64,000 bases of DNA from Teichococcus vastitatis (GTDB lineage: Bacteria > Pseudomonadota > Alphaproteobacteria > Acetobacterales > Acetobacteraceae): contig NZ_QXGS01000001.1 in the NCBI RefSeq assembly GCF_003604215.1, positions 702,365 through 766,364 of the forward strand, read 5' to 3'. Position 1 is the first letter of the stretch, and each line of letters starts with the position of its first letter. The notes under the pieces are model-generated. The model saw nothing but the letters and a program-made list of their open reading frames with translations. It made no database searches and was not told the origin of the DNA. Made by a program: the position numbers and the translations under genes. This document shows positions 10,041 through 18,423 of the stretch, piece after piece.

Positions 10041-11297
10041 GTGGCAGAACAGGGATTGGGCAGCGTGCGCCAGGACATCCTCGACGACATCCGGCAGGAC
10101 GAGGCGGAACTGACCGCCATCCGGCGGGACATCCACCGCCATCCGGAAACCCGCTTCGAGGAGGTTCGCACCGCCGCCCTGGTGGCGGAGAAGCTGCGGG
10201 AATGGGGCCTGGAGGTGGAAACCGGCATCGGCCGCACCGGCGTGGTCGGCACCCTCAAGGGGCGCCACCCGCTCGGCCACAACCAGGCGCAGCGCGCCAT
10301 CGGGCTGCGCGCCGACATGGACGCGCTGTTCATCCAGGAGGAAACCGGCCTGCCGCACGCCTCCGCCGTGCCGGGCAAGATGCACGCCTGCGGCCATGAC
10401 GGGCACACCACCATGCTGCTGGGCGCCGCCCGGTATCTGGCGCGCAACCCGGATTTCGCCGGCACCGTGCACTTCATCTTCCAGCCGGCCGAGGAAGCCG
10501 GTACCGGCGCCGCCGCCATGATCCAGGACGGGCTGTTCGAACGCTTCCCGATGGACAGCGTCTGGGGCATGCACAACACGCCGGGCCTGCCGGCAGGCGC
10601 CTTCGCCACCCGCCCCGGCCCGATCCTGGCCGGCGCGGATTTCTGGGGTGTCACCTTCCACGGCACCGGCGGCCATGGCGGCGCGGCGCCGCATCTGGCG
10701 ACGGATGCCACCGTGGTGCTGGGCCAGTTCCTGATGGCCGTGCACACCATCATCCCGCGCAACCTGAAGCCCACCGAGCCGGCGGCGCTGTCCGTGGGCT
10801 ATGTGCACGGCGGCACCCAAGGCTCGCCCAATGTGATGCCGGCCAAGGTCGAGGTGCGCGGCACCGCGCGCTACTTCCGCCCGGAGGCGCAGGCGATGAT
10901 CCGGCGCCGGCTGCGGGAACTGGCCGAAACGCTGGCCGCTGCGTCCGGCTGTTCCGCCGAGTTCACCTATGAGGCGCTCTGCCCACCCACCGTGAACGCG
11001 CCGGAAAAGGTCGCTGCCGCCAACGCTGCGGCCGCCGCCGTGGCCGGCGCCGCTGAGGTCGGCGAGTTCCCGATGAGCACAGGCGGCGAGGATTTCGCCT
11101 TCATGCTGCAACAGAAGCCCGGCGTGTTCATGCGCATCGGCAACGGCGTGAACCCGGACGGCTCGTTCCACAACGTCCACACCCCGCTCTACGATTTCAA
11201 CGACGAGATCCTGGTGCCCGGCGCCGCCTACTGGGCCAGCCTGGTGCAGCAGGAACTCGGCCTCGGCGAGGCGGCACGGGTGGAGGACGCGGCATGA
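10041..11297 (+). CDS. M20 family amidohydrolase (hippurate hydrolase/N-acyl amino acid amidohydrolase type)
   Basis: A roughly 418-residue dimetal hydrolase that cleaves N-acyl or amide bonds. It carries IRRDIHRHPETRFEE, the metal-ligand motifs GLRADMDAL, HACGHDGHT and QPAEEAGTGA, and the catalytic-side TGGHGGAAPH. The end motif is SFHNVHTPLYDFND, as in HipO/AmhX proteins. The GTG at 10041 lacks a good ribosome site; the GTG at 10065 (MRQDILDDIRQ) is the main alternative. The stop overlaps the ATG of the following peptide-binding protein by 4 bases, so hydrolase and uptake component are co-transcribed. Confidence 0.88.
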   Translation: MAEQGLGSVRQDILDDIRQDEAELTAIRRDIHRHPETRFEEVRTAALVAEKLREWGLEVETGIGRTGVVGTLKGRHPLGHNQAQRAIGLRADMDALFIQEETGLPHASAVPGKMHACGHDGHTTMLLGAARYLARNPDFAGTVHFIFQPAEEAGTGAAAMIQDGLFERFPMDSVWGMHNTPGLPAGAFATRPGPILAGADFWGVTFHGTGGHGGAAPHLATDATVVLGQFLMAVHTIIPRNLKPTEPAALSVGYVHGGTQGSPNVMPAKVEVRGTARYFRPEAQAMIRRRLRELAETLAAASGCSAEFTYEALCPPTVNAPEKVAAANAAAAAVAGAAEVGEFPMSTGGEDFAFMLQQKPGVFMRIGNGVNPDGSFHNVHTPLYDFNDEILVPGAAYWASLVQQELGLGEAARVEDAA

Positions 11298-12877
11298 GCC
11301 TGACCCGACGCGGCTTCGGCGGGGCGCTGCTCGGCGCCGCCGCCCTTCCGGCCCTGCCCGTCCGTGCCCAGGGCGCCGGCGATGCCCTGTCCATCGCGGT
11401 CAGCGCACCGCCGGCCAGCATCGACCCGCATTATTACACCCTGACGCCCAGCATCCAGGTCTCCACGCACCTGTTCGACACGCTGGTGCAGCGCGACGAG
11501 AACGCCCGGCTGCGCCCTGGCCTGGCCGAGGGCTGGCGGCTGGTGAACGACACCACCTGGGAGTTCACGCTGCGCCAGGGGGTGACGTTCCACAACGGTG
11601 AAACGCTGGTGGCGGAGGACGTGACCTACAGCCTGCGGCGCGTGCCGACGGTGCAGAGCCCATCTTCTTTCTCCGTCTACACCCGGGCCATCACCGGCAT
11701 CGAGGTGCTGGACGAGCGCCGCATCCGCCTCACCACCGCCAGCGCCTATCCGCAGCTGGCCAATGACCTGGCCTCGGTCTTCATCCTGCCGCGCAGCCTG
11801 GGGGAGGTCGCCTCGGCCGAGTTCAACAACGGCCGCGCCGCCATCGGCACCGGGCCGTTCCGCTTCGTCTCCTACAGCCCGAACGACCGCGTGCGGATGG
11901 AGCGCAACGAGGATTACTGGGGCGACAAGCCCGAATGGCGGACGCTCGACTACCGCATCATCACCCAGTCGGGCTCGCGCGTGGCGGCGCTGCTGTCGGG
12001 CGATGTCGGCATGATCGACAACCTGCCCACCGCCGACCTCGCCCGGCTGCGCCAGGAGGACCGCCTCACCATCGTCGAGGGCACCAGCCTGCGGCTGATC
12101 TTTCTCGGCCTCGACGTGTTCCGCGACGGCGACAGCCCCGACATCACCGGCCCCAACGGCGAAAAGCTGGGCCGCAACCCGTTGCAGGATCACCGGGTGC
12201 GCGAAGCGCTGTCGCTGGCCATCAACCGCCAGGCCATCGTCAGCCGGGTGATGGAAGGCGCCGCGGTGCCGGCCGGGCAGTTCATGCCGGAAGGCGCCTT
12301 CGGCTACAACCCGGCCATACCCGTGCCCGGCTTCGATCCCAACCGCGCCAAGGCGCTGCTGACCGAAGCCGGCTATCCCGGCGGCTTCTCCATCGTGCTG
12401 CGCGGGCCGAACGACCGCTACGTCAACGACGCGCAGATCCTGCAGGTGGTGGCGCAGCTCTGGGCCAGGATCGGGGTGAAGACCCAGGTCGACGCGCAGC
12501 CGCTGGCCACCGTGATCGGCCGGCTGAACCGCTTCGAGGTCTCGGCCTATCTGCTGGGCTGGAGCAACAGCACGGGCGAGCCGTCCACCTCGCTGCGCGC
12601 CGTGCTCGGCAGCCGCGGCACGCCGGGGCTCGGCCTGTCGAATTACGGGCGCTATTCCAACCCGGAGATGGACGCGCTGACCGCCGACGGGCTGAAAACG
12701 TTGGACGAGGCGGCGCGCGAGAAGAAGCTGCAGGACGCCATGGCGATGGCCATGCGCGACATCGCGGTGATCCCGCTGCACACCCAGAAGAGCGTCTGGG
12801 GCCTGCGGCGCGGCCTCACCACCACATCCCGTGTGGACGAGCAGACCCTGGCAATGGGCGTGCGCCGCCAGGGTTGA
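11294..12877 (+). CDS. ABC transporter substrate-binding protein, peptide/nickel (DppA/OppA) family
   Basis: A 527-residue family 5 solute-binding protein. A twin-arginine signal (TRRGFGGALLGAAALPALPVRA) points to Tat export of a folded protein. The mature part has the SBP_bac_5 pattern: SIDPHYYTLTPS, GLAEGWRLVNDTTWEFTLRQGVTFHNGE in two parts, GTGPFRFVSYSPNDRVRMERNEDYWGD and VREALSLAINRQAIV. It overlaps the M20 hydrolase gene by 4 bases. No permease or ATPase genes follow, so its membrane partner must be elsewhere. The neighbouring hydrolase suggests acylated or peptide-like ligands; this is inference. Confidence 0.88.
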   Translation: MSLTRRGFGGALLGAAALPALPVRAQGAGDALSIAVSAPPASIDPHYYTLTPSIQVSTHLFDTLVQRDENARLRPGLAEGWRLVNDTTWEFTLRQGVTFHNGETLVAEDVTYSLRRVPTVQSPSSFSVYTRAITGIEVLDERRIRLTTASAYPQLANDLASVFILPRSLGEVASAEFNNGRAAIGTGPFRFVSYSPNDRVRMERNEDYWGDKPEWRTLDYRIITQSGSRVAALLSGDVGMIDNLPTADLARLRQEDRLTIVEGTSLRLIFLGLDVFRDGDSPDITGPNGEKLGRNPLQDHRVREALSLAINRQAIVSRVMEGAAVPAGQFMPEGAFGYNPAIPVPGFDPNRAKALLTEAGYPGGFSIVLRGPNDRYVNDAQILQVVAQLWARIGVKTQVDAQPLATVIGRLNRFEVSAYLLGWSNSTGEPSTSLRAVLGSRGTPGLGLSNYGRYSNPEMDALTADGLKTLDEAAREKKLQDAMAMAMRDIAVIPLHTQKSVWGLRRGLTTTSRVDEQTLAMGVRRQG

Positions 12878-12982
12878 AGTCCGGCGCCGCCGCACCGGCT
12901 TGCGCGGGCGGCGGCGGATGGGACATGAAGGGCGTCGACACGAGAACCGGGCGAACGGCCCGGCCCACAGGAGACGCCCATC

Positions 12983-13984
12983 ATGGCCCTACGCCGCCGC
13001 ACCCTGCTGTCCGCCGCCGCCCTGCTGCCCTTCGCCCCGCACGTGGTGCGCGCCGCAGAGGCGGCAGCCTGGCCGACCCGTCCGGTCAGGTTCATCGTGC
13101 CCTTCGCCCCGGCCGGCACCACCGACATCGCGGCGCGCATCCTGGCGGCGCGGCTGCAGCAGCGCCTCGGCCAGCCCTTTCCGATCGAGAACCGCGCCGG
13201 CGCCGGCGGCAACATCGGCTCGGATGCCGTCGCCAAGGCGGATCCGGATGGCTACACCATCCTGATGCAGACGGTGTCCTCAGGCGCCATCAACTACGCG
13301 CTCTATGCCAGCGAGATCCCCTACAAGCCGTCCGACCTCGCCAATGTCGGCCTGCTGATCCGGGTGCCCAACGTGATCTTCGTCAATCCGTCCCTGCCGG
13401 TGAAGACCTTGCAGGAACTGGTGGCGCTGGCGAAGTCGAAGCCAGGCCAGCTCAACCACGGCTCCTCCGGCGCCGGCACCTCGCTGCACATGGCGGGCGA
13501 GCTTTTGAAGCTGGAGGCCGGCATCCAGATGACCCACATCCCCTACCGCGGCGCCGGGCCGATGCTGGCCGAGGTCATGGCCGGACGGGTCGAAGTCGGC
13601 GTCGACAACCTGCCCTCGGCGATCGGCCACATCCGCGATGGGCGGCTGCGTGCTCTCGCCGTCACCACCACCACGCGCAGCACCGCCCTCCCCGATGTGC
13701 CGACCACCGCCGAAGCCGGGTGGCCAGGCGTGGAGGCGACCGGCTGGTTCGGCGTGCAGGCTCCGGCCAAGACGCCGAAGCCCATCATCGACAAGCTCGG
13801 CGCCGAGATCGACGCCATCGTGAAGGAGCCTGAGACCTGGGCCAAGCTGGCCGATCTGGGCGGCATGAAGCCGGACCTGACGCCCGACGGCGGCACCAGC
13901 CCGGAAGCCTATGAGAAGTTCGTCGCCGCCGAGGTCACCAAATGGGCCGAAGTGGTGCGCCGCTCCGGCGCCAAGGTCGAGTAG
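12983..13984 (+). CDS. Bug/TctC family tripartite tricarboxylate-type periplasmic binding protein
   Basis: A 333-residue solute receptor. The signal peptide (ALRRRTLLSAAALLPFAPHVVRA) contains consecutive arginines and may be a Tat signal. The mature protein begins WPTRPVRFIVPFAPAGTTDIAAR. The conserved ENRAGAGGNIGSDAVAKADPDGYT and the ligand-pocket region LNHGSSGAGTSLHMAGE, HIPYRGAGPMLAEVMAGRV are typical Bug features. The ATG at 12983 is 11 bases after an AGGAGAC site. No tctA/tctB genes adjoin, the usual situation for expanded Bug families in Acetobacteraceae and betaproteobacteria. Confidence 0.9.
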   Translation: MALRRRTLLSAAALLPFAPHVVRAAEAAAWPTRPVRFIVPFAPAGTTDIAARILAARLQQRLGQPFPIENRAGAGGNIGSDAVAKADPDGYTILMQTVSSGAINYALYASEIPYKPSDLANVGLLIRVPNVIFVNPSLPVKTLQELVALAKSKPGQLNHGSSGAGTSLHMAGELLKLEAGIQMTHIPYRGAGPMLAEVMAGRVEVGVDNLPSAIGHIRDGRLRALAVTTTTRSTALPDVPTTAEAGWPGVEATGWFGVQAPAKTPKPIIDKLGAEIDAIVKEPETWAKLADLGGMKPDLTPDGGTSPEAYEKFVAAEVTKWAEVVRRSGAKVE

Positions 13985-13998
13985 CCGGAAACAGCCCG

Positions 13999-14026
13999 GG
14001 ACGGGCCGGCGTCAGCCGGCCCGTCC
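13999..14026. terminator. bidirectional hairpin terminator overlapping amidase stop
   Basis: A perfect 12-bp stem (GGACGGGCCGGC / GCCGGCCCGTCC) with a 4-base GTCA loop. The loop contains the stop codon of the leftward amidase gene, and the stem lies 15 bases after the Bug protein stop, so it can serve both convergent units. Confidence 0.7.
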
Positions 14027-15367
14027 GCCGCCATCCCGGAGGCAGTCGCCGATCCAGGCGGCCCGCGAGACCAGCGCCGCATCCTGGTCGCGGAAGCCCA
14101 GCAGCTGCAGCCCGAGCGGCATTCCCTCGCAGCGCAGCACCGGCAGGCTGACCACCGGCGCGCCGAGCACCGAGCCCGGCGCCACGAACACCGGGTCCCC
14201 GGTGGAGCCGAGGCCGACCGGCGCGGCGCCCGCCGCGGTGACGCCGACCAGCGCGTCGCACAGCCCGGCCAGCCGCGCCAAGGCGGCGCGGGCGGCGCGG
14301 CGTCGCTCCAGCAGCGCGACGTAGTCCGCCCGCGTCATGCCGCGCGCCGCCGCCAGCCGCTCGCGGGCGGACGGGCTCAGCGCCGCCGCATCGCGCTCGG
14401 CGAAGGCACCCAGCGGCCACAGCCATTCCCAGGCATTGATGCCCATGGCGATGGCGCGGGATTCCGCGGTGGCGGCTTCCAGCACGGCGAGCTCCGGGCA
14501 TTCCTCCGGCAGCAGGATGCGCACACCCCCGCCGCGCAGGGTCTCGAGCGCCCCGTCCAGCGCCGCGCGCGCCTCCGGATGCAGCCCCGGCCAGCCGGCG
14601 GTGCGCAGCAGCGCCAGGGTGGCGGGGCGCCGGGCCTCTGGCAGCAGCAACGGGCCGCCAAGGCCGGGATAGCCCGGATCGCCGCCGACCCGCTCGGTGA
14701 TGGCGCGCGCCATGCACCAGGCGTCGGACAGGCTGGCCGCCATCGGTCCCGAGCAGCTGTGGCTCAGCAGATCCAGGCTGCCGCCCCGGTTGATGCCCCC
14801 CACCGAGGGCTTGAAGCCGTAGACCCCTGTGTAACCGGCCGGGCGGATGATCGAGCCCACCACCTGCGTGCCCATCGCCCCCGCCAGCATGCCCGCCGCC
14901 ACGGCCGCGCCGGAGCCGCTAGAGCTGCCGCCCGGGGTGCGCGACAGATCCCATGGGTTGCGGGTGCCGCGCGGCTCGGTGGAGGCGAATTCGGTGGTCA
15001 CGGTCTTGCCCAGGATCACCGCCCCGGCGTCGCGCAGCGCCCAGGCGCTGGCGGCGCTGAAGCGCGGCTGATGGCCCTCGAACAGCGGCGAGCCCATCTG
15101 CGTCGGCATGTTGTCGGTGTCGATGATGTCCTTGATTCCCACCGTCATGCCGTCGATGGCCGAGAGTGTCCTGCCGTTCTTCCAGCGCGCGGTGGCGGCA
15201 TCGGCGGCGCGGCGCGCGCCCTCCACGTCGGTGGCGGTGAAGGCGCCGACCTGCGGCTCCCATTGCTCCATCGCCTCCAGGCAGGCTTCCAGCAGGGCGC
15301 GCGGCGTATGGCGGCCGTCCGCCAGGGCGGCGGCATGGTCGGTGTAGGGGCGAAGCTGCGGCAACAT
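14012..15367 (-). CDS. amidase (amidase signature family)
   Basis: A 451-residue amide hydrolase with an intact Ser-cis-Ser-Lys triad: Lys79 (VGIKDIIDT), cis-Ser148 within GGSSSGSGAAVAAG, and nucleophile Ser172 in VGSIIRPAGYTGVYGFKPS. The length suits the AtzF/GatA-like superfamily; the substrate is unknown. The ATG at 15367 has CAAGGAG 6 bases upstream, preferred over an in-frame codon 12 residues earlier. The racemase-like and TauD-like genes lie just upstream on the same strand, suggesting one leftward unit for amide or hydantoin-like compounds (inference). Confidence 0.9.
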   Translation of the reverse strand: MLPQLRPYTDHAAALADGRHTPRALLEACLEAMEQWEPQVGAFTATDVEGARRAADAATARWKNGRTLSAIDGMTVGIKDIIDTDNMPTQMGSPLFEGHQPRFSAASAWALRDAGAVILGKTVTTEFASTEPRGTRNPWDLSRTPGGSSSGSGAAVAAGMLAGAMGTQVVGSIIRPAGYTGVYGFKPSVGGINRGGSLDLLSHSCSGPMAASLSDAWCMARAITERVGGDPGYPGLGGPLLLPEARRPATLALLRTAGWPGLHPEARAALDGALETLRGGGVRILLPEECPELAVLEAATAESRAIAMGINAWEWLWPLGAFAERDAAALSPSARERLAAARGMTRADYVALLERRRAARAALARLAGLCDALVGVTAAGAAPVGLGSTGDPVFVAPGSVLGAPVVSLPVLRCEGMPLGLQLLGFRDQDAALVSRAAWIGDCLRDGGGRAG

Positions 15368-15435
15368 GCGGCTCTCCTTGCAAGGGTCGTGGCAGCGCAG
15401 CAAACGCCGCGCTGCCGGTACTCTGCCGCTCGGGC

Positions 15436-16167
15436 TCAGCCGCCCAGCAGCCTGGCCAGGGCCGGAGACAGGCCGGAGCTCGCCCGCCCGCGCGGTGCTG
15501 CCAGGCTGCCGGCGGAAGGCCGCGGCAGATTCAGGCCGGCCAGCGCCTCAGCCAGCTTCACCGCGCAGGCCATGCCATCCAGCAGCGGCACCGGCGCGGG
15601 CAGCCGGGATGCCATGCCGGCCAGGGCGGCCCCACCCAGCACCACCGCCTCCGCGCCGCCATCCACCAGGCGTTGCACGGCGACGCCGACCAGCGCCTCC
15701 ACCCTCCCGGGATCGGCCACCGCCTCCTGCGGCGTGGCGGCGACGCCCTCCAGGCCGGACAGGCGCACGGCGAAGCCGTGCCGCCCGATCAGCTCGCGAT
15801 AGGTCTCGACCCCACCCAGCGTCACCAGCCCGAAGCGGCCCCCCACCGTACAGGCCACCAGGCAGGCCGCCTCGGTCATGCCCAGCACCGGGCACGGCAT
15901 CAGCTGGCGCGCCGCTTCCAGCGCCGTGTCGTGGCTGACCGCCAGCACCACGGCCTCCACCCGCCCCGCATGCTCGGCCAGCAGCTCCAGCAGCGCGTGG
16001 CCGGCGATGACGTTCTCCACGCGCGTGCTGATCACCGCCGGGCCGAAGCGCGGCGTGGCGGGGATGATCTCGGTGCCGGGCGCCGCGGCGGCGCGGGCGG
16101 CGGCGGCGCAGAGGGCCGTGATGGCCTCGGTGGTGTTGGCGTTGGCCACCAGGATGCGCAGCGGCAT
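15436..16167 (-). CDS. Asp/Glu/hydantoin racemase superfamily protein lacking both catalytic cysteines
   Basis: A 243-residue protein with the racemase fold: ILVANANTTEAIT at the N-terminus, TEIIPATPRFGPAVISTR, PCPVLGMTEAACLVACTVGGRFGLVTL and AVQRLVDGGAEAVVLGG. In hydantoin and Asp/Glu racemases two Cys residues act as opposing acid/base. Here the first position reads VLAVSHD (Ser78) and the second VVLGGAALAG (Gly179). The nearby Cys residues at 92, 102 and 106 are not at the catalytic positions. It probably cannot racemise by the usual mechanism and may bind or transform a related ligand differently. The ATG at 16167 is 8 bases after the TauD-like stop, so the two are co-transcribed. Confidence 0.8.
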   Translation of the reverse strand: MPLRILVANANTTEAITALCAAAARAAAAPGTEIIPATPRFGPAVISTRVENVIAGHALLELLAEHAGRVEAVVLAVSHDTALEAARQLMPCPVLGMTEAACLVACTVGGRFGLVTLGGVETYRELIGRHGFAVRLSGLEGVAATPQEAVADPGRVEALVGVAVQRLVDGGAEAVVLGGAALAGMASRLPAPVPLLDGMACAVKLAEALAGLNLPRPSAGSLAAPRGRASSGLSPALARLLGG

Positions 16168-16175
16168 GACGCGTC

Positions 16176-16895
16176 TCAGCCCGCGGCGGCCGGCATCAGC
16201 GCCGCGAAGGGGCCGGTCAGGCGAGATGGCTCGGTGATCAGCGGCAGGGCGGCCAATCCGGCGGCCGGGCTGGCCCAGACCAGGAATGGATTCAGGCAGA
16301 GCAGGTCGCCGGGATGCAGGGGGATGGACAGGGCGGCGTCCTCCGCTGCGTCCCGCAGCGCGGCGGAGGCCGGCGCCGGCCAGGCAGCGAAGGCGCCCTG
16401 GTGCACCGCAAACACCGGCACCGCCGGCTCGTGGGGCTGCGGCTGATACAGCGCTTCCAGGGTCGCGCGGTCGGATTTCAGCAGCGCGTTGTGCAAGGCT
16501 GCGGCGGAATGCAGCGCCAGCACGCAGCCCTGGCGGCACAGCAGCAGCAGCACGTCGCAGGGCTCGGCCTGGAACGGCCCGTCGGCCGGGGTGGTCGCCA
16601 CCGGCCGGCCGATGCGGCTGCCCAGCAGGCCGAGCAGCGCGTGAGGCTCCGCCCGGTGCGGCAGGCCGCGCAGCAGGCAGAAGCCCTGGCCATGCGACAA
16701 TCGCTCGATCACCTGGGCCAGCATCGGTGCCAGCAGCGGCAGCGGCCCGCCGGGCGAGGCCAGGGCCGCCTCGATCTCGGCGCCGGCGCCGGCGCCCAGC
16801 GGCATCATCCAATCGGCCGGTGACAGCGTGGCGCCGCTCCACAGATGCGGGCCAGTCTGAGGCGCGATGCGGCGCGGCGCGGCGGATTCGGTCAT
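16176..16895 (-). CDS. TauD/TfdA-like protein lacking the iron-binding triad
   Basis: A 239-residue protein whose pattern follows the TauD/TfdA dioxygenase family. It has PHLWSGATLSPADWM, LPLLAPMLAQVIERLSHGQGFCLLRGLP in parts, LLGSRIGRPVATTPADG and AAALHNALLKSDRATLEALYQPQPHE. The Fe(II) motif expected as F-H-x-D reads F-Q-A-E (108-111). The distal H-x-x-x-H-x-R region reads LNPFLVWASP with no His. It is also about 80-100 residues shorter than usual. It is therefore probably not an oxygenase. The ATG at 16895 gives MTESAAPRRI. It is the first gene of the leftward racemase-like/amidase unit. Confidence 0.65.
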   Translation of the reverse strand: MTESAAPRRIAPQTGPHLWSGATLSPADWMMPLGAGAGAEIEAALASPGGPLPLLAPMLAQVIERLSHGQGFCLLRGLPHRAEPHALLGLLGSRIGRPVATTPADGPFQAEPCDVLLLLCRQGCVLALHSAAALHNALLKSDRATLEALYQPQPHEPAVPVFAVHQGAFAAWPAPASAALRDAAEDAALSIPLHPGDLLCLNPFLVWASPAAGLAALPLITEPSRLTGPFAALMPAAAG

Positions 16896-17022
16896 CGCGA
16901 TGGGTTTAACAGTCCTTGGGCAGTTTTCGTCCAGCCTTTCGGCCCGGCGCCGCCTCTGCCCCTTGCCGGCGCCCTGGACCCGACGCAGGCTGCGCCGAAG
17001 GCATGGCGGGAGGGAAAAAGGG

Positions 17023-18201
17023 ATGCGCATGTTGGACGAGGCCTTGTCAGGTCAGCACAGCGAGGCGCAGCGCGCCCTGTCCCTGCCCTTCGAGGCCGAG
17101 GCGTTGCTGGCCGGGTTGCGCCCGTGGGTGGAGTGCGAAAGCCCCACCTTTGATCCGGCCGCGGTGAACCGCATGATGTCGCTGGCGGGACGCGACCTCG
17201 CCATCCTCGGCGCCCGGATCGAGCGCATTCCCGGCCGCATGGGCCTGAGCGACTGCATCCGCGCCCGCTTCCCGCATCCGGACAGCGATGGCGACGGCGA
17301 GGGCGGCATCCTGGTGCTGGCGCATCTGGACACGGTGCATCCGGTGGGCACGCTGGGCGCCCTGCCGTTCCGACTGGATGGCAATCGCTGCTTCGGTCCC
17401 GGCATCTGCGACATGAAGGGCGGCACCTTCATCGCCGTCCAGGCGATGGCGGCGATCGTCCAGGCCGGCATCGCGCTGCGCCGCCCCGTCACCTTTCTGC
17501 TGACTGGCGACGAGGAGATCGGCAGCCCTTCCACCCGCGACCTGATCGAGGCCGAGGCGGCGCGCCACGAGGTGGTGCTGGTGCCGGAGCCCGCCCGCCC
17601 GGATGGCGGCGTGGTCACCGGCCGCTATGCCATCGCCCGCTTCAATCTGCGCACCACCGGCCGCCCAAGCCATGCCGGTGCCGCCCTGTCCGAGGGCCGC
17701 AGCGCCATCCGCGAGATGTGCCGGCTGGTGCAGGCGGTGGAAGCGATGACCACCGAGGCCGCCACCTTTTCCGTGGGCGTGATCCGCGGCGGGCAGTGGG
17801 TCAATTGCGTCACCACCACCTGCGAGGCCGAGGCCCTGTCCATGGCCAGGCGGCAGCAGGATCTGGACGGGGCGGTGCAGCGGATGCTGGGCCTGGCCGG
17901 CGGCGGCGAGGTGGGCGTGGAGATCACCCGTGGCGTCACCCGCCCGGTCTGGGAGCCGGACGCGACCGGGCTGACCCTTTACCGCGTGGCCGAGGCGCTG
18001 GCGCAGCGCCTCGGCTTTCCGCTGCCGCACGCTTCGGCCGGCGGTGGGTCGGACGGTAATTTCACCGGCGCGCTCGGCATCCCGACCCTGGATGGCCTTG
18101 GCGTGCTCGGGGGCGGCATCCACACGCTGGAGGAGCACCTGCTGGTGGACAGCCTTGTGCCGCGTGCCCGGCTGTTCGCGGGCCTGCTGGCCAGCGTTTG
18201 A
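17023..18201 (+). CDS. M20 family metallopeptidase (glutamate carboxypeptidase/ArgE-like)
   Basis: About 392 residues. The metal-binding set is complete: LAHLDTVHP, CFGPGICDMKGG (bridging Asp), TGDEEIGSPSTRD (catalytic Glu pair) and the final GGGIHTLEE His. The order matches CPG2-type carboxypeptidases that release C-terminal Glu from folate-like or N-acyl compounds, but specificity is open. The ATG at 17023 follows an AG-rich ribosome site. A second ATG two codons on is possible. It diverges from the TauD-like gene and is followed 23 bases later by the tautomerase. Confidence 0.87.
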   Translation: MRMLDEALSGQHSEAQRALSLPFEAEALLAGLRPWVECESPTFDPAAVNRMMSLAGRDLAILGARIERIPGRMGLSDCIRARFPHPDSDGDGEGGILVLAHLDTVHPVGTLGALPFRLDGNRCFGPGICDMKGGTFIAVQAMAAIVQAGIALRRPVTFLLTGDEEIGSPSTRDLIEAEAARHEVVLVPEPARPDGGVVTGRYAIARFNLRTTGRPSHAGAALSEGRSAIREMCRLVQAVEAMTTEAATFSVGVIRGGQWVNCVTTTCEAEALSMARRQQDLDGAVQRMLGLAGGGEVGVEITRGVTRPVWEPDATGLTLYRVAEALAQRLGFPLPHASAGGGSDGNFTGALGIPTLDGLGVLGGGIHTLEEHLLVDSLVPRARLFAGLLASV

Positions 18202-18224
18202 TCCAACCCCACAGGAGCCAACAC

Positions 18225-18416
18225 ATGCCCTTCGTCCGCATCGACCTGTTCTCCGGCCGCACCGAGGAGCAGAAGGCCAACACCGCCCGCGCCATCACCG
18301 AGGCGCTGGTGCAACATGCCGGTTGCACGCCGGACAGCGTGCAGATCCTGTTCGCTGACGTCGAGAAATCCGACTGGGCCACGGCGGGAGTGCTGGCCTC
18401 GCGGCGCGGCCAGTAG
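18225..18416 (+). CDS. 4-oxalocrotonate tautomerase family protein
   Basis: A 63-residue protein that after Met removal is 62 residues, exactly the 4-OT subunit size. The catalytic Pro1 is present (MPFVRIDLFSGRT), followed by EEQKANTARAITEALVQHAG and VQILFADVEKSDWATAG. Arg11, important in 4-OT, appears as the Arg of SGRTEEQ. The enzymes work as oligomers in the cytosol and isomerise enol/keto acids. An ACAGGAG site 7 bases upstream fixes the ATG at 18225. It follows the M20 peptidase in the same direction, suggesting a small catabolic operon. Confidence 0.88.
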   Translation: MPFVRIDLFSGRTEEQKANTARAITEALVQHAGCTPDSVQILFADVEKSDWATAGVLASRRGQ

Positions 18417-18423
18417 GCCGCCT

